The notes under the pieces are model-generated. The model searched no databases. It was not told the origin of the DNA and was given only the letters and a program-made list of their open reading frames with translations. From positions 1-43,730 of the forward strand of contig DATHUJ010000077.1 of NCBI GenBank assembly GCA_035462375.1: a stretch of 43,730 bases of DNA, in the 5' to 3' direction. The DNA is from DASTQL01 sp035462375 (GTDB lineage Bacteria; Actinomycetota; Actinomycetes; Jiangellales; Jiangellaceae). Made by a program: the position numbers and the translations under genes. Of the stretch, positions 9,177 to 16,740 are shown piece after piece; the stretch's first letter is position 1; each line of letters starts with the position of its first letter.

Positions 9177-9719
9177 ATGTCGCGCATCGGCAAGCTGCCC
9201 ATCCCCGTCCCCACGGGCGTGGACGTGGCGATCGACGACCGTACGGTGACGGTCAAGGGCCCCAAGGGCGAGCTCGCCCACACCGTGGTCGGCGGCATCG
9301 AGGTCGTCCGCGGCGACGACGGGACCCTGCAGGTGGCCCGCCCGGACGACGAGCCGCAGAGCCGGGCCCTGCACGGCCTCACCCGGTCGCTCGTGGCGAA
9401 CATGGTCCACGGGGTGACCCAGGGCTACGAGAAGCGGCTCGAGATCGTGGGTGTCGGCTACCGCGTCCAGGCCAAGGGCTCCGACCTGGAGTTCGCCCTG
9501 GGCTACAGCCACCCGATCCTGGTCAAGGCTCCCGAGGGCATCAGCTTCGCGGTCGAGTCGCCCACCCGGTTCGCCGTCCAGGGCATCGACAAGCAGAAGG
9601 TCGGCGAGGTCGCCGCCAACATCCGCAAGCTGCGCAAGCCCGAGCCGTACAAGGGCAAGGGGATCCGCTATGCGGACGAGCACGTGCGGCGCAAGGTTGG
9701 GAAGGCTGGGAAGAAGTAA
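9177..9719 (+). CDS. rplF: 50S ribosomal protein L6
   Basis: uL6, near the factor-binding centre and L7/L12 stalk base. The product is 180 residues of two related domains: MSRIGKLPIPVPTGVDV at the start and the second-domain signature EPYKGKGIRYADEHVRRK near the end. GAGGAGAGGAG at 9159-9169 is a strong purine-rich ribosome binding site. rplR follows after two bases. Confidence 0.98.
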   Translation: MSRIGKLPIPVPTGVDVAIDDRTVTVKGPKGELAHTVVGGIEVVRGDDGTLQVARPDDEPQSRALHGLTRSLVANMVHGVTQGYEKRLEIVGVGYRVQAKGSDLEFALGYSHPILVKAPEGISFAVESPTRFAVQGIDKQKVGEVAANIRKLRKPEPYKGKGIRYADEHVRRKVGKAGKK

Positions 9720-9721
9720 CC

Positions 9722-10105
9722 ATGGGTATCGCCATCAACGGCCGCGCCACGCGCGGCGACAAGGCCGCCGCCCGGAGCCGACGTCACCTGCGTGTACGCA
9801 AGAAGGTCTCGGGCTCGGCCGCGCGCCCCCGCCTGGTGGTCAGCCGTTCCCTGCGGCACATGGTCGCCCAGGTCGTCGACGACACCACGGGCCGTACGCT
9901 GGTCTCCGCCTCCACCATGGAGGGTGACCTGCGCGGGCACGACGGTGACAAGACCGCCAAGGCGCGTGCGGTCGGCGAGCGCATCGCCGAGCGGGCCAAG
10001 GCCGCCGGGGTCGAGGCGGTCGTCTTCGACCGTGCCGGCAACCGCTACCACGGACGCGTCGCCGCGGTCGCCGACGGCGCCCGCGAAGGCGGCCTGAAGC
10101 TCTAG
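9722..10105 (+). CDS. rplR: 50S ribosomal protein L18
   Basis: uL18, which binds 5S rRNA with L5. The product is 127 residues. It has the basic N-terminal tail ending in RKKVSGSAARPRLVVSRS, then HMVAQVVDDTTGRTLVSAST and the C-terminal FDRAGNRYHGRVAAVADGAR. ATG two bases after the rplF stop, with the ribosome binding site inside the end of rplF. Confidence 0.98.
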   Translation: MGIAINGRATRGDKAAARSRRHLRVRKKVSGSAARPRLVVSRSLRHMVAQVVDDTTGRTLVSASTMEGDLRGHDGDKTAKARAVGERIAERAKAAGVEAVVFDRAGNRYHGRVAAVADGAREGGLKL

Positions 10106-10144
10106 ACGACACGCACCGACCTACGCAAGGAACGAGGAGATCTC

Positions 10145-10747
10145 ATGGCTGGACCCCAGCGCCGCGGTGGCGGTGCCGGTGGCGACCGCCGCGACGGCCG
10201 TGGCGGCAACCGCCGCGACGGCGGAGCGGAGAAGACCGCCTACATCGAGCGCGTCGTGGCCATCAACCGCGTCGCCAAGGTCGTCAAGGGTGGACGCCGC
10301 TTCAGCTTCACCGCCCTGGTCGTCGTCGGTGACGGCGACGGCACCGTCGGTGTCGGCTACGGCAAGGCCAAGGAGGTGCCCGCGGCGATCGCCAAGGGCG
10401 TCGAGGAGGCCAAGAAGCAGTTCTTCAAGGTGCCCCGCATCCAGGGCACGATCCCGCACCCCGTGCAGGGGGAGAAGGCCGCGGGCGTCGTGCTGCTGCG
10501 CCCGGCGTCACCCGGTACCGGTGTCATCGCCGGTGGCCCGGTCCGCGCCGTGCTGGAGTGTGCCGGCATCCACGACGTGTTGAGCAAGTCGCTCGGCTCG
10601 TCCAACGCCATCAACATCGTGCACGCGACGGTCGAGGCGCTCCGCGGCCTCGAGCGGCCCGAGCAGGTGGCGGCCCGCCGGGGCCTCCCTCTCGAGGACG
10701 TGGCTCCGGCCGCGCTGCTGCGGGCCCGAGCGGAGTCGGCGTCATGA
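10145..10747 (+). CDS. rpsE: 30S ribosomal protein S5
   Basis: uS5, at the mRNA entry site and important for decoding accuracy. The product is 200 residues, with a Gly/Arg-rich N-terminal extension of about 30 residues (repeats of GGDRRDGRGGNRRDGG type) typical of Actinobacteria. The fold follows with ERVVAINRVAKVVKGGRRF, GYGKAKEVPAAIAKG and the GGPVRAVLE motif. GAGGAG at 10134-10139 precedes the ATG. Its stop overlaps the rpmD start as ATGA. Confidence 0.98.
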   Translation: MAGPQRRGGGAGGDRRDGRGGNRRDGGAEKTAYIERVVAINRVAKVVKGGRRFSFTALVVVGDGDGTVGVGYGKAKEVPAAIAKGVEEAKKQFFKVPRIQGTIPHPVQGEKAAGVVLLRPASPGTGVIAGGPVRAVLECAGIHDVLSKSLGSSNAINIVHATVEALRGLERPEQVAARRGLPLEDVAPAALLRARAESAS

Positions 10748-10926
10748 GCCGCCTCAAGGTCCGCCAGGTGAGGAGCGAGATCGGAGGGACCAGGTCGCAG
10801 CGCGACACGCTGCGCTCCCTCGGGCTCAAGCGCATCGGCGACGTCGTGGTCAAGGAGGACCGCCCGGAGATCCGGGGCATGGTCCGGACCGTGACCCACC
10901 TCGTCGCCGTCGAGGAGGTCGACTGA
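10744..10926 (+). CDS. rpmD: 50S ribosomal protein L30
   Basis: uL30, a small peripheral large-subunit protein. The product is 60 residues, starting MSRLKVRQVRSEIGG with the conserved LRSLGLKRIGDVVVKED core. The ATG at 10744 overlaps the rpsE stop by four bases; rplO follows after two bases. Length is normal for the bacterial protein. Confidence 0.97.
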   Translation: MSRLKVRQVRSEIGGTRSQRDTLRSLGLKRIGDVVVKEDRPEIRGMVRTVTHLVAVEEVD

Positions 10927-10928
10927 CC

Positions 10929-11378
10929 ATGGGTGACGCCCCGCTGAAGCCACACCACCTGCGGCCCGCCCCGGGTGCCCGCACCGCCAAGACCCGCGTG
11001 GGTCGCGGTGATGCGTCCAAGGGCAAGAGCGCCGGTCGCGGTACCAAGGGCAGCAAGGCCCGCAACCAGGTGCCCGCGCGGTTCGAGGGCGGCCAGATGC
11101 CCCTGCACATGCGGCTCCCCAAGCTGCGCGGGTTCACCAACCCGTTCCGCGTCGAGTACCAGGTCGTGAACCTCGACCGGCTGTCCGCCCTCTACCCCGA
11201 GGGCGGTCGGGTCGACGTCGAGGACCTGGTGGCCAAGGGCGCCGTCCGAGCCGGGCGACCGGTCAAGGTGCTCGGTTCGGGCGAGGTTTCCGTCGCGCTC
11301 GACGTGACGGTCCACGCCTTCTCCGGCTCGGCGCGCGAGAAGCTGGTCGCCGCCGGGGGCTCGGCCACGCAGCTGTAG
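10929..11378 (+). CDS. rplO: 50S ribosomal protein L15
   Basis: uL15, a late-assembly large-subunit protein. The product is 149 residues, with the glycine-rich RNA-binding N-terminal region (KTRVGRGDASKGKSAGRGTKG) and the conserved FEGGQMPLHMRLPKLRGF. It ends with a TAG stop. A long hairpin beginning 30 nt downstream marks the end of the spc ribosomal cluster before secY. Confidence 0.98.
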   Translation: MGDAPLKPHHLRPAPGARTAKTRVGRGDASKGKSAGRGTKGSKARNQVPARFEGGQMPLHMRLPKLRGFTNPFRVEYQVVNLDRLSALYPEGGRVDVEDLVAKGAVRAGRPVKVLGSGEVSVALDVTVHAFSGSAREKLVAAGGSATQL

Positions 11379-11407
11379 CGGCCGGCACCGACCGTACGGT
11401 CCTGAGC

Positions 11408-11449
11408 AGGGGCGTCCGCCCCGTCCGCCGCGGACGGGTGGACGCCCCT
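11408..11449 (+). terminator. Long hairpin between rplO and secY
   Basis: The outer 10-bp stem AGGGGCGTCC (11408-11417) with GGACGCCCCT (11440-11449) encloses an 8-bp stem CCCGTCCG (11420-11427) with CGGACGGG (11431-11438) around a CCG loop. Only two short internal bulges interrupt an 18-bp helix. There is no T-tract. It is among the most stable structures in the ribosomal block and most likely ends or attenuates the spc transcript. Confidence 0.8.
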
Positions 11450-11474
11450 GACCGTCCGGAGAGGTCGTCCGGAC

Positions 11475-11483
11475 TGTTATCGT
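11475..11483 (+). promoter_or_regulatory. Candidate extended -10 promoter for secY
   Basis: TG-T-TATCGT at 11475-11483 matches an extended -10 (TGN-TANNNT) just after the rplO hairpin and about 155 nt before the secY GTG. No good -35 was found at normal spacing, which is tolerated by extended -10 promoters. It would make secY-adk-map a separate unit with a 150-nt leader. Confidence 0.4.
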
Positions 11484-11636
11484 CAGGCGTTCGAGACGTC
11501 CGTCCCGGCGCCGACCACGGGCCGTGACGCCACCGTCGTCGCTGGACCCGTCCTCGTGACACCGCGCCGGTCGTGACCCGACCGGTGCGCCCGCACCAAC
11601 CGTCGCCGCTCGCCGGCGGCGCGCAGGAGGCTCTTC

Positions 11637-12929
11637 GTGCTCACCGCGTTCGCCCAGGCGTTCCGGACGCCGGACCTGCGCCGGAAGATGCTCTTCACGT
11701 TGGGCATCCTCGCGATCTTCCGGCTCGGATCGGTCGTCCCCACGCCCGGCGTCGACACCCAGGCCGTCCGGACCTGTGTGGACCTGGTCCAGACGTCCGG
11801 GGTCTACGGGATGATCAACCTGTTCTCCGGCGGAGCGCTGCTGCAGCTCGCCGTGTTCGCGCTCGGGATCATGCCCTACATCACGGCGAGCATCATCCTG
11901 CAGCTGCTCACGGTGGTCATCCCCCGGCTGGAGGCCCTCAAGAAGGAGGGACAGTCCGGCCAGACGAAGATCACGCAGTACACCCGCTACCTCACGGTCG
12001 GCCTGGCCGTGCTCCAGTCGACGGCGATCCTCGCGCTCGCCCGGACCCCCGGCCAGCTGTTCCAGGGCTGCCAGGAGGACATCATCCCGGACGAGTCGAT
12101 CTTCACGATGGTCACCATGGTCATCGTGATGACGGCCGGCACCTCGGTGATCATGTGGCTCGGTGAGCTCATCACCGACCGGGGGATCGGCAACGGCATG
12201 TCCCTGCTGATCTTCACCTCGATCATCGCGACGTTCCCCACGGCGCTGTGGGGCATCCGGCTCTCCCAGGGGTGGGGAACGTTCTCGATCGTGGTCGTCG
12301 TCGGCCTGGCGATCGTCGCCCTCGTGGTCTTCGTCGAGCAGGCGCAGCGCCGTATCCCGGTCCAGTACGCGAAGCGGATGGTCGGCCGCCGGATGTACGG
12401 CGGCTCGTCCACCTACATCCCGCTCAAGATCAACCAGGCCGGTGTCATCCCCGTCATCTTCGCCTCGTCGCTGCTGTACCTACCGCTGCTGGCCAGCCAG
12501 TTCAACGCCGACGCGCCGTGGGCGGTCTGGATCCAGCGGTACTTCACGACGGGCGGGCACCCGCTCTACATGGCGACGTTCTTCCTGCTCATCGTCTTCT
12601 TCACGTACTTCTACGTCGCGATCACGTTCAACCCCAAGGACGTCGCCGACAACATGAAGAAGTACGGCGGCTTCATCCCCGGCATCCGGGCCGGTCGACC
12701 CACCGAGGAGTACCTCGACTACGTGCTGTCCCGGCTCACCGCACCCGGGTCGCTCTACCTCGGCCTGGTCGCCCTCGTGCCACTCGTGGCCTTCGTGCTC
12801 ATCGGGGCGAACCAGAACTTCCCGTTCGGCGGCACGAGCCTCCTGATCATGGTGGGGGTCGGCCTGCAGACCGTGCAGCAGATCGAGAGCCAGCTCCAGC
12901 AGCGCAACTACGAGGGGTTCCTTCGCTGA
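11637..12929 (+). CDS. secY: Preprotein translocase subunit SecY
   Basis: Central channel subunit of the Sec translocon in the cytoplasmic membrane. The 430-residue product shows about ten hydrophobic segments. The first follows LRRKMLFTLGILAIFRLGS, and the plug region contains GMINLFSGGALLQLAVFALG. The conserved cytoplasmic loop has VQYAKRMVGRRMYGGSSTYIPLK. The GTG start is supported by AGGAGG at 11625-11630 with 6-nt spacing. Its TGA overlaps the adk ATG (TGATG), so adk is probably translationally coupled. Confidence 0.98.
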   Translation: MLTAFAQAFRTPDLRRKMLFTLGILAIFRLGSVVPTPGVDTQAVRTCVDLVQTSGVYGMINLFSGGALLQLAVFALGIMPYITASIILQLLTVVIPRLEALKKEGQSGQTKITQYTRYLTVGLAVLQSTAILALARTPGQLFQGCQEDIIPDESIFTMVTMVIVMTAGTSVIMWLGELITDRGIGNGMSLLIFTSIIATFPTALWGIRLSQGWGTFSIVVVVGLAIVALVVFVEQAQRRIPVQYAKRMVGRRMYGGSSTYIPLKINQAGVIPVIFASSLLYLPLLASQFNADAPWAVWIQRYFTTGGHPLYMATFFLLIVFFTYFYVAITFNPKDVADNMKKYGGFIPGIRAGRPTEEYLDYVLSRLTAPGSLYLGLVALVPLVAFVLIGANQNFPFGGTSLLIMVGVGLQTVQQIESQLQQRNYEGFLR

Positions 12930-13492
12930 TGCGAATGCTGATCATGGGTCCCCCCGGCGCGGGCAAGGGCACCCAGGCGTCGGTCATCGCCGACCGACTG
13001 GGCGTCCCGGCGATCTCCACGGGCGACATCTTCCGGGCCAACGTCTCGCAGGGCACCCCTCTCGGCGTCCAGGCCAAGCGGTACATGGATGCCGGGGAGT
13101 ACGTCCCCGACGAGGTCACCAACGACATGGTCCGCGACCGGCTGGCCGAGCCGGACGCCCGCGACGGCTTCCTGCTCGACGGCTACCCACGCACCCTGGC
13201 CCAGGTCGACTTCCTCGACAGCGTGCTGGCCGAGCGCGACAACGCCCTCGAGCGGGTGCTGGAGCTCACCGTGGACGGTGAGGAGGTCGTGGACCGGCTC
13301 TTGAGGCGGGCCCTGGACCAGGGCCGCACCGACGACACCGAGGAGGTCGTCCGGCGCCGGCTGGAGGTCTACACCGAGCAGACGGCGCCACTGCTGGCGG
13401 TCTACCGCGACCGGGGGCTGCTCGTGCAGGTGGACGGCCTCGGCCCGGTCGACCAGGTCACCGAACGGGCGCTCGAGGCGCTCGAGGGCTGA
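12929..13492 (+). CDS. adk: Adenylate kinase
   Basis: Interconverts ATP + AMP and 2 ADP in the cytoplasm. The product is 187 residues from the ATG overlapping the secY stop; an alternative ATG lies two codons in. The P-loop GPPGAGKGT is at residues 7-15, followed by STGDIFRANV, the AMP-binding GFLLDGYPRT and the LID region. The LID is the short form without zinc cysteines, so this is the compact isoform common in Actinobacteria. Usual secY-adk-map context. Confidence 0.97.
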   Translation: MRMLIMGPPGAGKGTQASVIADRLGVPAISTGDIFRANVSQGTPLGVQAKRYMDAGEYVPDEVTNDMVRDRLAEPDARDGFLLDGYPRTLAQVDFLDSVLAERDNALERVLELTVDGEEVVDRLLRRALDQGRTDDTEEVVRRRLEVYTEQTAPLLAVYRDRGLLVQVDGLGPVDQVTERALEALEG

Positions 13493-13499
13493 CCGGGGC

Positions 13500-14309
13500 A
13501 TGATCCAGATCAAGTCGGTCGCCGAGGTCGCGCGGATGCGCGCCGCGGGCCTCGTGGTCGCCGAGACCCTGGCCGCGGTCCGCGACGCGCTCGCGCCCGG
13601 GGTGACCCCTCGCGACCTGGACGCCCTCGCCGAGCGCGAGATCCGCTCCCGCGGCGCGGTGCCGTCCTTCCTCGGCTACCACGGCTACCCGGCCACGCTC
13701 TGCGTGTCCGTCAACGACGAGATCGTCCACGGCATCCCCGGCCGGCGCCCGCTGTGTGACGGAGACCTCGTGTCCGTCGACTGCGGTGCCGTCCTCGACG
13801 GCTGGCACGGGGACTCCGCCGTGACCCTGGCGGTTGGCGAGGTCCCCGCTGAGACCCGACGGATGGTTGTGGCGTGCGAGGACGCCATGTGGGCCGGGAT
13901 CGCGGCGATGCGCGCCGGTGGCCGCCTGCGCGACGTGGGTACCGCGATCGAGCAGAGCGTCCGCGCCTCCGGTCCGTACGGCATCGTCGAGCAGTACGGC
14001 GGCCACGGGATCGGCACCGAGATGCACCAGGACCCGCACGTGCTCAACCACCGGACGCGTCAGCGCGGTCCAAAGCTCGTCCCCGGGCTCGTCCTTGCGA
14101 TCGAGCCGATGATCACCCTGGGCTCGCCCGAGACGGAGCTGCAGGCCGACGGCTGGACCGTGACGACGGCCGACGGCTCGTGGGCCGCTCACACCGAGCA
14201 CAGCGTCGCCGTGACCGAATCCGGACCGTGGGTGCTCACGGCCCTCGACGGCGGGGCGGACCGGCTCACCCGGCTCGGCGTCGCGACCCCCGCATCCGCG
14301 GAGGCCTGA
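13500..14309 (+). CDS. map: Type I methionine aminopeptidase
   Basis: Removes the initiator Met from nascent proteins. The 269-residue product has the pita-bread fold with all five metal ligands visible: D94, D105, H169 (in GGHGIG), E202 (in IEPMI) and E233 (in HTEHSVAV), plus substrate-pocket H77 in NDEIVHGIP. There is no N-terminal zinc-finger extension, so it is the class Ia form. ATG seven bases after the adk stop. Last gene before the infA promoter. Confidence 0.97.
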   Translation: MIQIKSVAEVARMRAAGLVVAETLAAVRDALAPGVTPRDLDALAEREIRSRGAVPSFLGYHGYPATLCVSVNDEIVHGIPGRRPLCDGDLVSVDCGAVLDGWHGDSAVTLAVGEVPAETRRMVVACEDAMWAGIAAMRAGGRLRDVGTAIEQSVRASGPYGIVEQYGGHGIGTEMHQDPHVLNHRTRQRGPKLVPGLVLAIEPMITLGSPETELQADGWTVTTADGSWAAHTEHSVAVTESGPWVLTALDGGADRLTRLGVATPASAEA

Positions 14310-14334
14310 GCTCCTTCGTCGCGGACCGCACGGT

Positions 14335-14364
14335 TTGGGACAACGGGGGCCGGTCACGTAGACT
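14335..14364 (+). promoter_or_regulatory. infA operon promoter
   Basis: TTGGGA (14335-14340) and TAGACT (14359-14364) are separated by 18 nt in the map-infA gap. This is one of the best housekeeping sigma matches in the window. A start near 14371 would give a leader of about 157 nt and make infA-rpmJ-rpsM-rpsK-rpsD-rpoA-rplQ a separately promoted alpha operon. Confidence 0.75.
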
Positions 14365-14527
14365 GTCGTGTCGGTCTGTCGCCGACACGCGTCACCGTGC
14401 CCAGCGGCTGCCCCTCTCTCGGGGGTCGGGCGCGCCCGACGCGTACGGACGGTCGGTGGCGATCAGCCCCGACCGGCCGGCAGGTCCGGCAAACGGTGGA
14501 CGTCCAGTCGAGCGAAGTGCGGAGGAC

Positions 14528-14749
14528 ATGGGGAAGAAAGACGGTGTCATCGAGATCGAGGGCAGCGTGGTCGAGGCACTCCCGAACGCCATGTTCCGGG
14601 TGGAGCTGTCCAACGGTCACAAGGTCCTCGCCCACATCTCCGGCAAGATGCGTCAGCACTACATCCGCATCCTGCCCGAGGACCGCGTGGTCGTGGAGCT
14701 CAGCCCGTACGACCTGACCCGCGGCCGGATCGTCTACCGCTACAAGTGA
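14528..14749 (+). CDS. infA: Translation initiation factor IF-1
   Basis: Binds the 30S A site during initiation. The 73-residue product is a single OB/S1 fold with near-universal sequence: IEIEGSVVEALPNAMFRVEL, GHKVLAHISGKMRQHYIRIL and YDLTRGRIVYRYK. The start reads MGKKDG instead of the usual MAKKEG. GGAGG at 14521-14525 lies only 2 nt from the ATG, which is unusually close. The gene has its own promoter upstream. Confidence 0.98.
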   Translation: MGKKDGVIEIEGSVVEALPNAMFRVELSNGHKVLAHISGKMRQHYIRILPEDRVVVELSPYDLTRGRIVYRYK

Positions 14750-14798
14750 CGGCCACGACGCGAGGCGCGCCCTCGCGCGCGTCCACGAAAGAGATCTG

Positions 14799-14912
14799 AT
14801 GAAGGTCAAGCCGAGCGTCAAGCCCATCTGCGACAAGTGCAAGGTGATCCGCCGCCACGGCCGGGTCATGGTGATCTGCGACAACCTGCGCCACAAGCAG
14901 CGCCAGGGCTGA
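14799..14912 (+). CDS. rpmJ: 50S ribosomal protein L36, zinc-binding type
   Basis: bL36, the smallest ribosomal protein here at 37 residues. It starts MKVKPSVKPICDKCKVI and carries the zinc ligands C11, C14, C27 and H32, so it is the C+ form. It lies 49 nt after infA in the standard position. Paired with the zinc-binding S14 in this window, it is the zinc-replete version of the ribosome. Confidence 0.96.
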   Translation: MKVKPSVKPICDKCKVIRRHGRVMVICDNLRHKQRQG

Positions 14913-15118
14913 GCAGACACCACTGCACGCGTCGCCCGACGCAGCACCCAGCACCACCCCAGCAGCATCCAGCAACGCACCGGCACACCCCCGACCACCC
15001 GACAGGGACGGGTCGGGGATCCACCCCCGGACCCGGAGGCCGGGGCCCGCCAGGCGGGACCGTCAGGCGGGACGCGGTGCGCAGACACCTCCGCAGGAGA
15101 AGGAGAACGAGAGCCCGC
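14913..15118 (+). other. rpmJ-rpsM intergenic region with small hairpins
   Basis: A 206-nt gap within the alpha operon. The first half is C/A-rich and unstructured, with repeated CAGCA. The second half holds CCCCGG/CCGGGG (15025-15030 with 15040-15045) and CCCGC/GCGGG (15046-15050 with 15054-15058). CAGGCGGGAC also occurs twice (15051-15060 and 15064-15073). A regulatory leader for rpsM is possible but unsupported beyond this. Confidence 0.3.
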
Positions 15119-15499
15119 ATGGCACGCCTCGTCGGTGTCGACCTCCCGCGCGACAAGCGCCTCGAGGTCGCACTCACGTACGTATTCGGCATCGGGCGCA
15201 CCCGCGCCCTCGAGACGCTCGAGCAGACCGGCGTCAGCCGCGACCTACGCGTCAAGGACCTCGGCGACGAGGAGCTGGTCAAGCTCCGCGACTGGATCGA
15301 GTCCAACTACAAGATCGAGGGAGACCTCCGCCGCGAGGTCCAGGCCGACATCCGGCGCAAGATCGAGATCGGCAGCTACCAGGGCATCCGCCACCGCCGC
15401 GGGCTGCCCGTCCGCGGCCAGCGCACCCACACCAACGCCCGTACCCGCAAGGGTCCCAAGCGCACGGTGGCGGGCAAGAAGAAGGCCGGCAAGAAGTAG
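15119..15499 (+). CDS. rpsM: 30S ribosomal protein S13
   Basis: uS13, in the 30S head forming bridges to L5 and contacting P-site tRNA. The product is 126 residues. It starts MARLVGVDLPRDKRLEVALT with the helix-two-turn-helix YVFGIGRTRA, and has the basic C-terminal tail RGQRTHTNARTRKGPKRTV typical of S13. GAGAAGGAG at 15097-15105 is the likely ribosome binding site. Confidence 0.98.
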   Translation: MARLVGVDLPRDKRLEVALTYVFGIGRTRALETLEQTGVSRDLRVKDLGDEELVKLRDWIESNYKIEGDLRREVQADIRRKIEIGSYQGIRHRRGLPVRGQRTHTNARTRKGPKRTVAGKKKAGKK

Positions 15500-15504
15500 C
15501 GCAT

Positions 15505-15519
15505 GGGGGCTCCGCCCCC
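15505..15519 (+). terminator. Small hairpin after rpsM
   Basis: GGGGGC (15505-15510) and GCCCCC (15514-15519) with a TCC loop lie 6 nt after the rpsM stop. With only six pairs, no T-tract and an operon position, partial attenuation is more likely than full termination. Confidence 0.4.
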
Positions 15520-15607
15520 GTGGACCCGTCGGTGGTCACCCAACGGTCGGCCACAGCAGGGGACGACGAACCCGATCTCGAGAGCTTGAGCAAGGAGCAA
15601 CCACCCG

Positions 15608-16015
15608 ATGCCTCCCAAGAGCCGTCAGGCGGCCGCCAAGACCAAGGTGCGCCGCAAGGAGAAGAAGAACGTCGCCCACGGCGTCGCGCACATCAAGAGC
15701 ACCTTCAACAACACCATCGTCTCGATCACCGACCCGCAGGGCAACGTGATCAGCTGGGCCAGCGCCGGCCAGGTCGGGTTCAAGGGCTCCCGGAAGTCCA
15801 CCCCGTTCGCTGCGCAGATGGCCGCCGAGGCCGCCGGGCGTCGCGCCCAGGAGCACGGCATGCGCAAGGTCGACGTCTTCGTCAAGGGTCCGGGCTCGGG
15901 CCGCGAGACGGCGATCCGCTCCCTCCAGGCCGTCGGCCTCGAGGTGGGCTCGATCTCCGACGTCACCCCGCAGCCGCACAACGGCTGCCGCCCGCCCAAG
16001 CGCCGTCGCGTCTGA
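15608..16015 (+). CDS. rpsK: 30S ribosomal protein S11
   Basis: uS11, on the platform next to the mRNA exit. The product is 135 residues. The basic N-terminus KSRQAAAKTKVRRKEKKN is followed by AHIKSTFNNTIVSITDPQGN, the GSRKSTPFAAQMAAE segment and the C-terminal PQPHNGCRPPKRRRV. AAGGAG at 15592-15597 precedes the ATG. The 108-nt gap before it contains the rpsM hairpin. Confidence 0.98.
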   Translation: MPPKSRQAAAKTKVRRKEKKNVAHGVAHIKSTFNNTIVSITDPQGNVISWASAGQVGFKGSRKSTPFAAQMAAEAAGRRAQEHGMRKVDVFVKGPGSGRETAIRSLQAVGLEVGSISDVTPQPHNGCRPPKRRRV

Positions 16016-16049
16016 GCCGCGCCCGAGCTACCAGGAGACCTGAGCGACC

Positions 16050-16655
16050 ATGGCCCGATACACCGGACCGATCACCAAGAAGTCCCGCCGGCTCGGCGTC
16101 GACCTCGTCGGCGGCGACAAGGCGTACGAGCGCCGTCCGTACCCTCCCGGCCAGCACGGCCGGGCCCGGCAGAAGGAGAGCGAGTACCGCCTCCAGCTGC
16201 ACGAGAAGCAGAAGGCGCGCTTCACCTACGGCGTCCTCGAGAAGCAGTTCCGGCGCTACTACGAGGAGGCCAACCGCAAGCAGGCCAAGACCGGCGACGT
16301 CCTGCTGCAGATCCTCGAGACGCGCCTGGACAACGTCGTCTACCGGGCCGGCCTGGGGCGCACGCGTCGGCACGCCCGGCAGCTCGTGGTCCACGGCCAC
16401 TTCCTCGTCAACGGCCGCAAGGTCAACGTGCCCTCCTTCCGGGTGTCGCCGCACGACGTCATCGACGTCAAGCCGAAGTCGAAGGAGACCACGCCCTTCC
16501 TGATCGCCCGTGAGACCCATGGCGAGCGCCCGGTCCCCGCCTGGCTCGAGGTCCTGCCCGAGCAGATGCGGGTGCTGGTGCACCAGCTCCCCACCCGGCA
16601 GCAGATCGACACGCCGGTCCAGGAGCAGCTGATCGTCGAGCTCTACTCCAAGTGA
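16050..16655 (+). CDS. rpsD: 30S ribosomal protein S4, zinc-free form
   Basis: uS4, a primary 16S binder at the 5' domain. The 201-residue product starts MARYTGPITKKSRRLGVDL and lacks the zinc-finger cysteines found in some S4 proteins. The S4 RNA-binding domain spans about residues 92-155, with RLDNVVYRAGLGRTRRHARQ and GHFLVNGRKVNVPS. AGGAGA at 16032-16037 is the likely ribosome binding site. A 12-bp hairpin follows immediately, before rpoA. Confidence 0.98.
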   Translation: MARYTGPITKKSRRLGVDLVGGDKAYERRPYPPGQHGRARQKESEYRLQLHEKQKARFTYGVLEKQFRRYYEEANRKQAKTGDVLLQILETRLDNVVYRAGLGRTRRHARQLVVHGHFLVNGRKVNVPSFRVSPHDVIDVKPKSKETTPFLIARETHGERPVPAWLEVLPEQMRVLVHQLPTRQQIDTPVQEQLIVELYSK

Positions 16656-16660
16656 GAACC

Positions 16661-16689
16661 GGTCCCGGGCGGGAGCGCCGCCCGGGACC
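16661..16689 (+). terminator. Perfect 12-bp hairpin between rpsD and rpoA
   Basis: GGTCCCGGGCGG (16661-16672) and CCGCCCGGGACC (16678-16689) pair without mismatch around GAGCG, starting 5 nt after the rpsD stop. There is no T-tract. No clear promoter was seen in the 51 nt left before rpoA, so it likely attenuates transcription into rpoA instead of ending it. Confidence 0.65.
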
Positions 16690-16740
16690 ACCCCTTCGTT
16701 CGCGGCCGTCATATGGCGGGCGGCGCGGAAAGGAAGTCCC

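Noticed and set aside
14354..15088. Minus-strand open frame across infA-rpmJ
   Set aside because: It overlaps the infA promoter and the conserved infA and rpmJ genes and shows no known motif.
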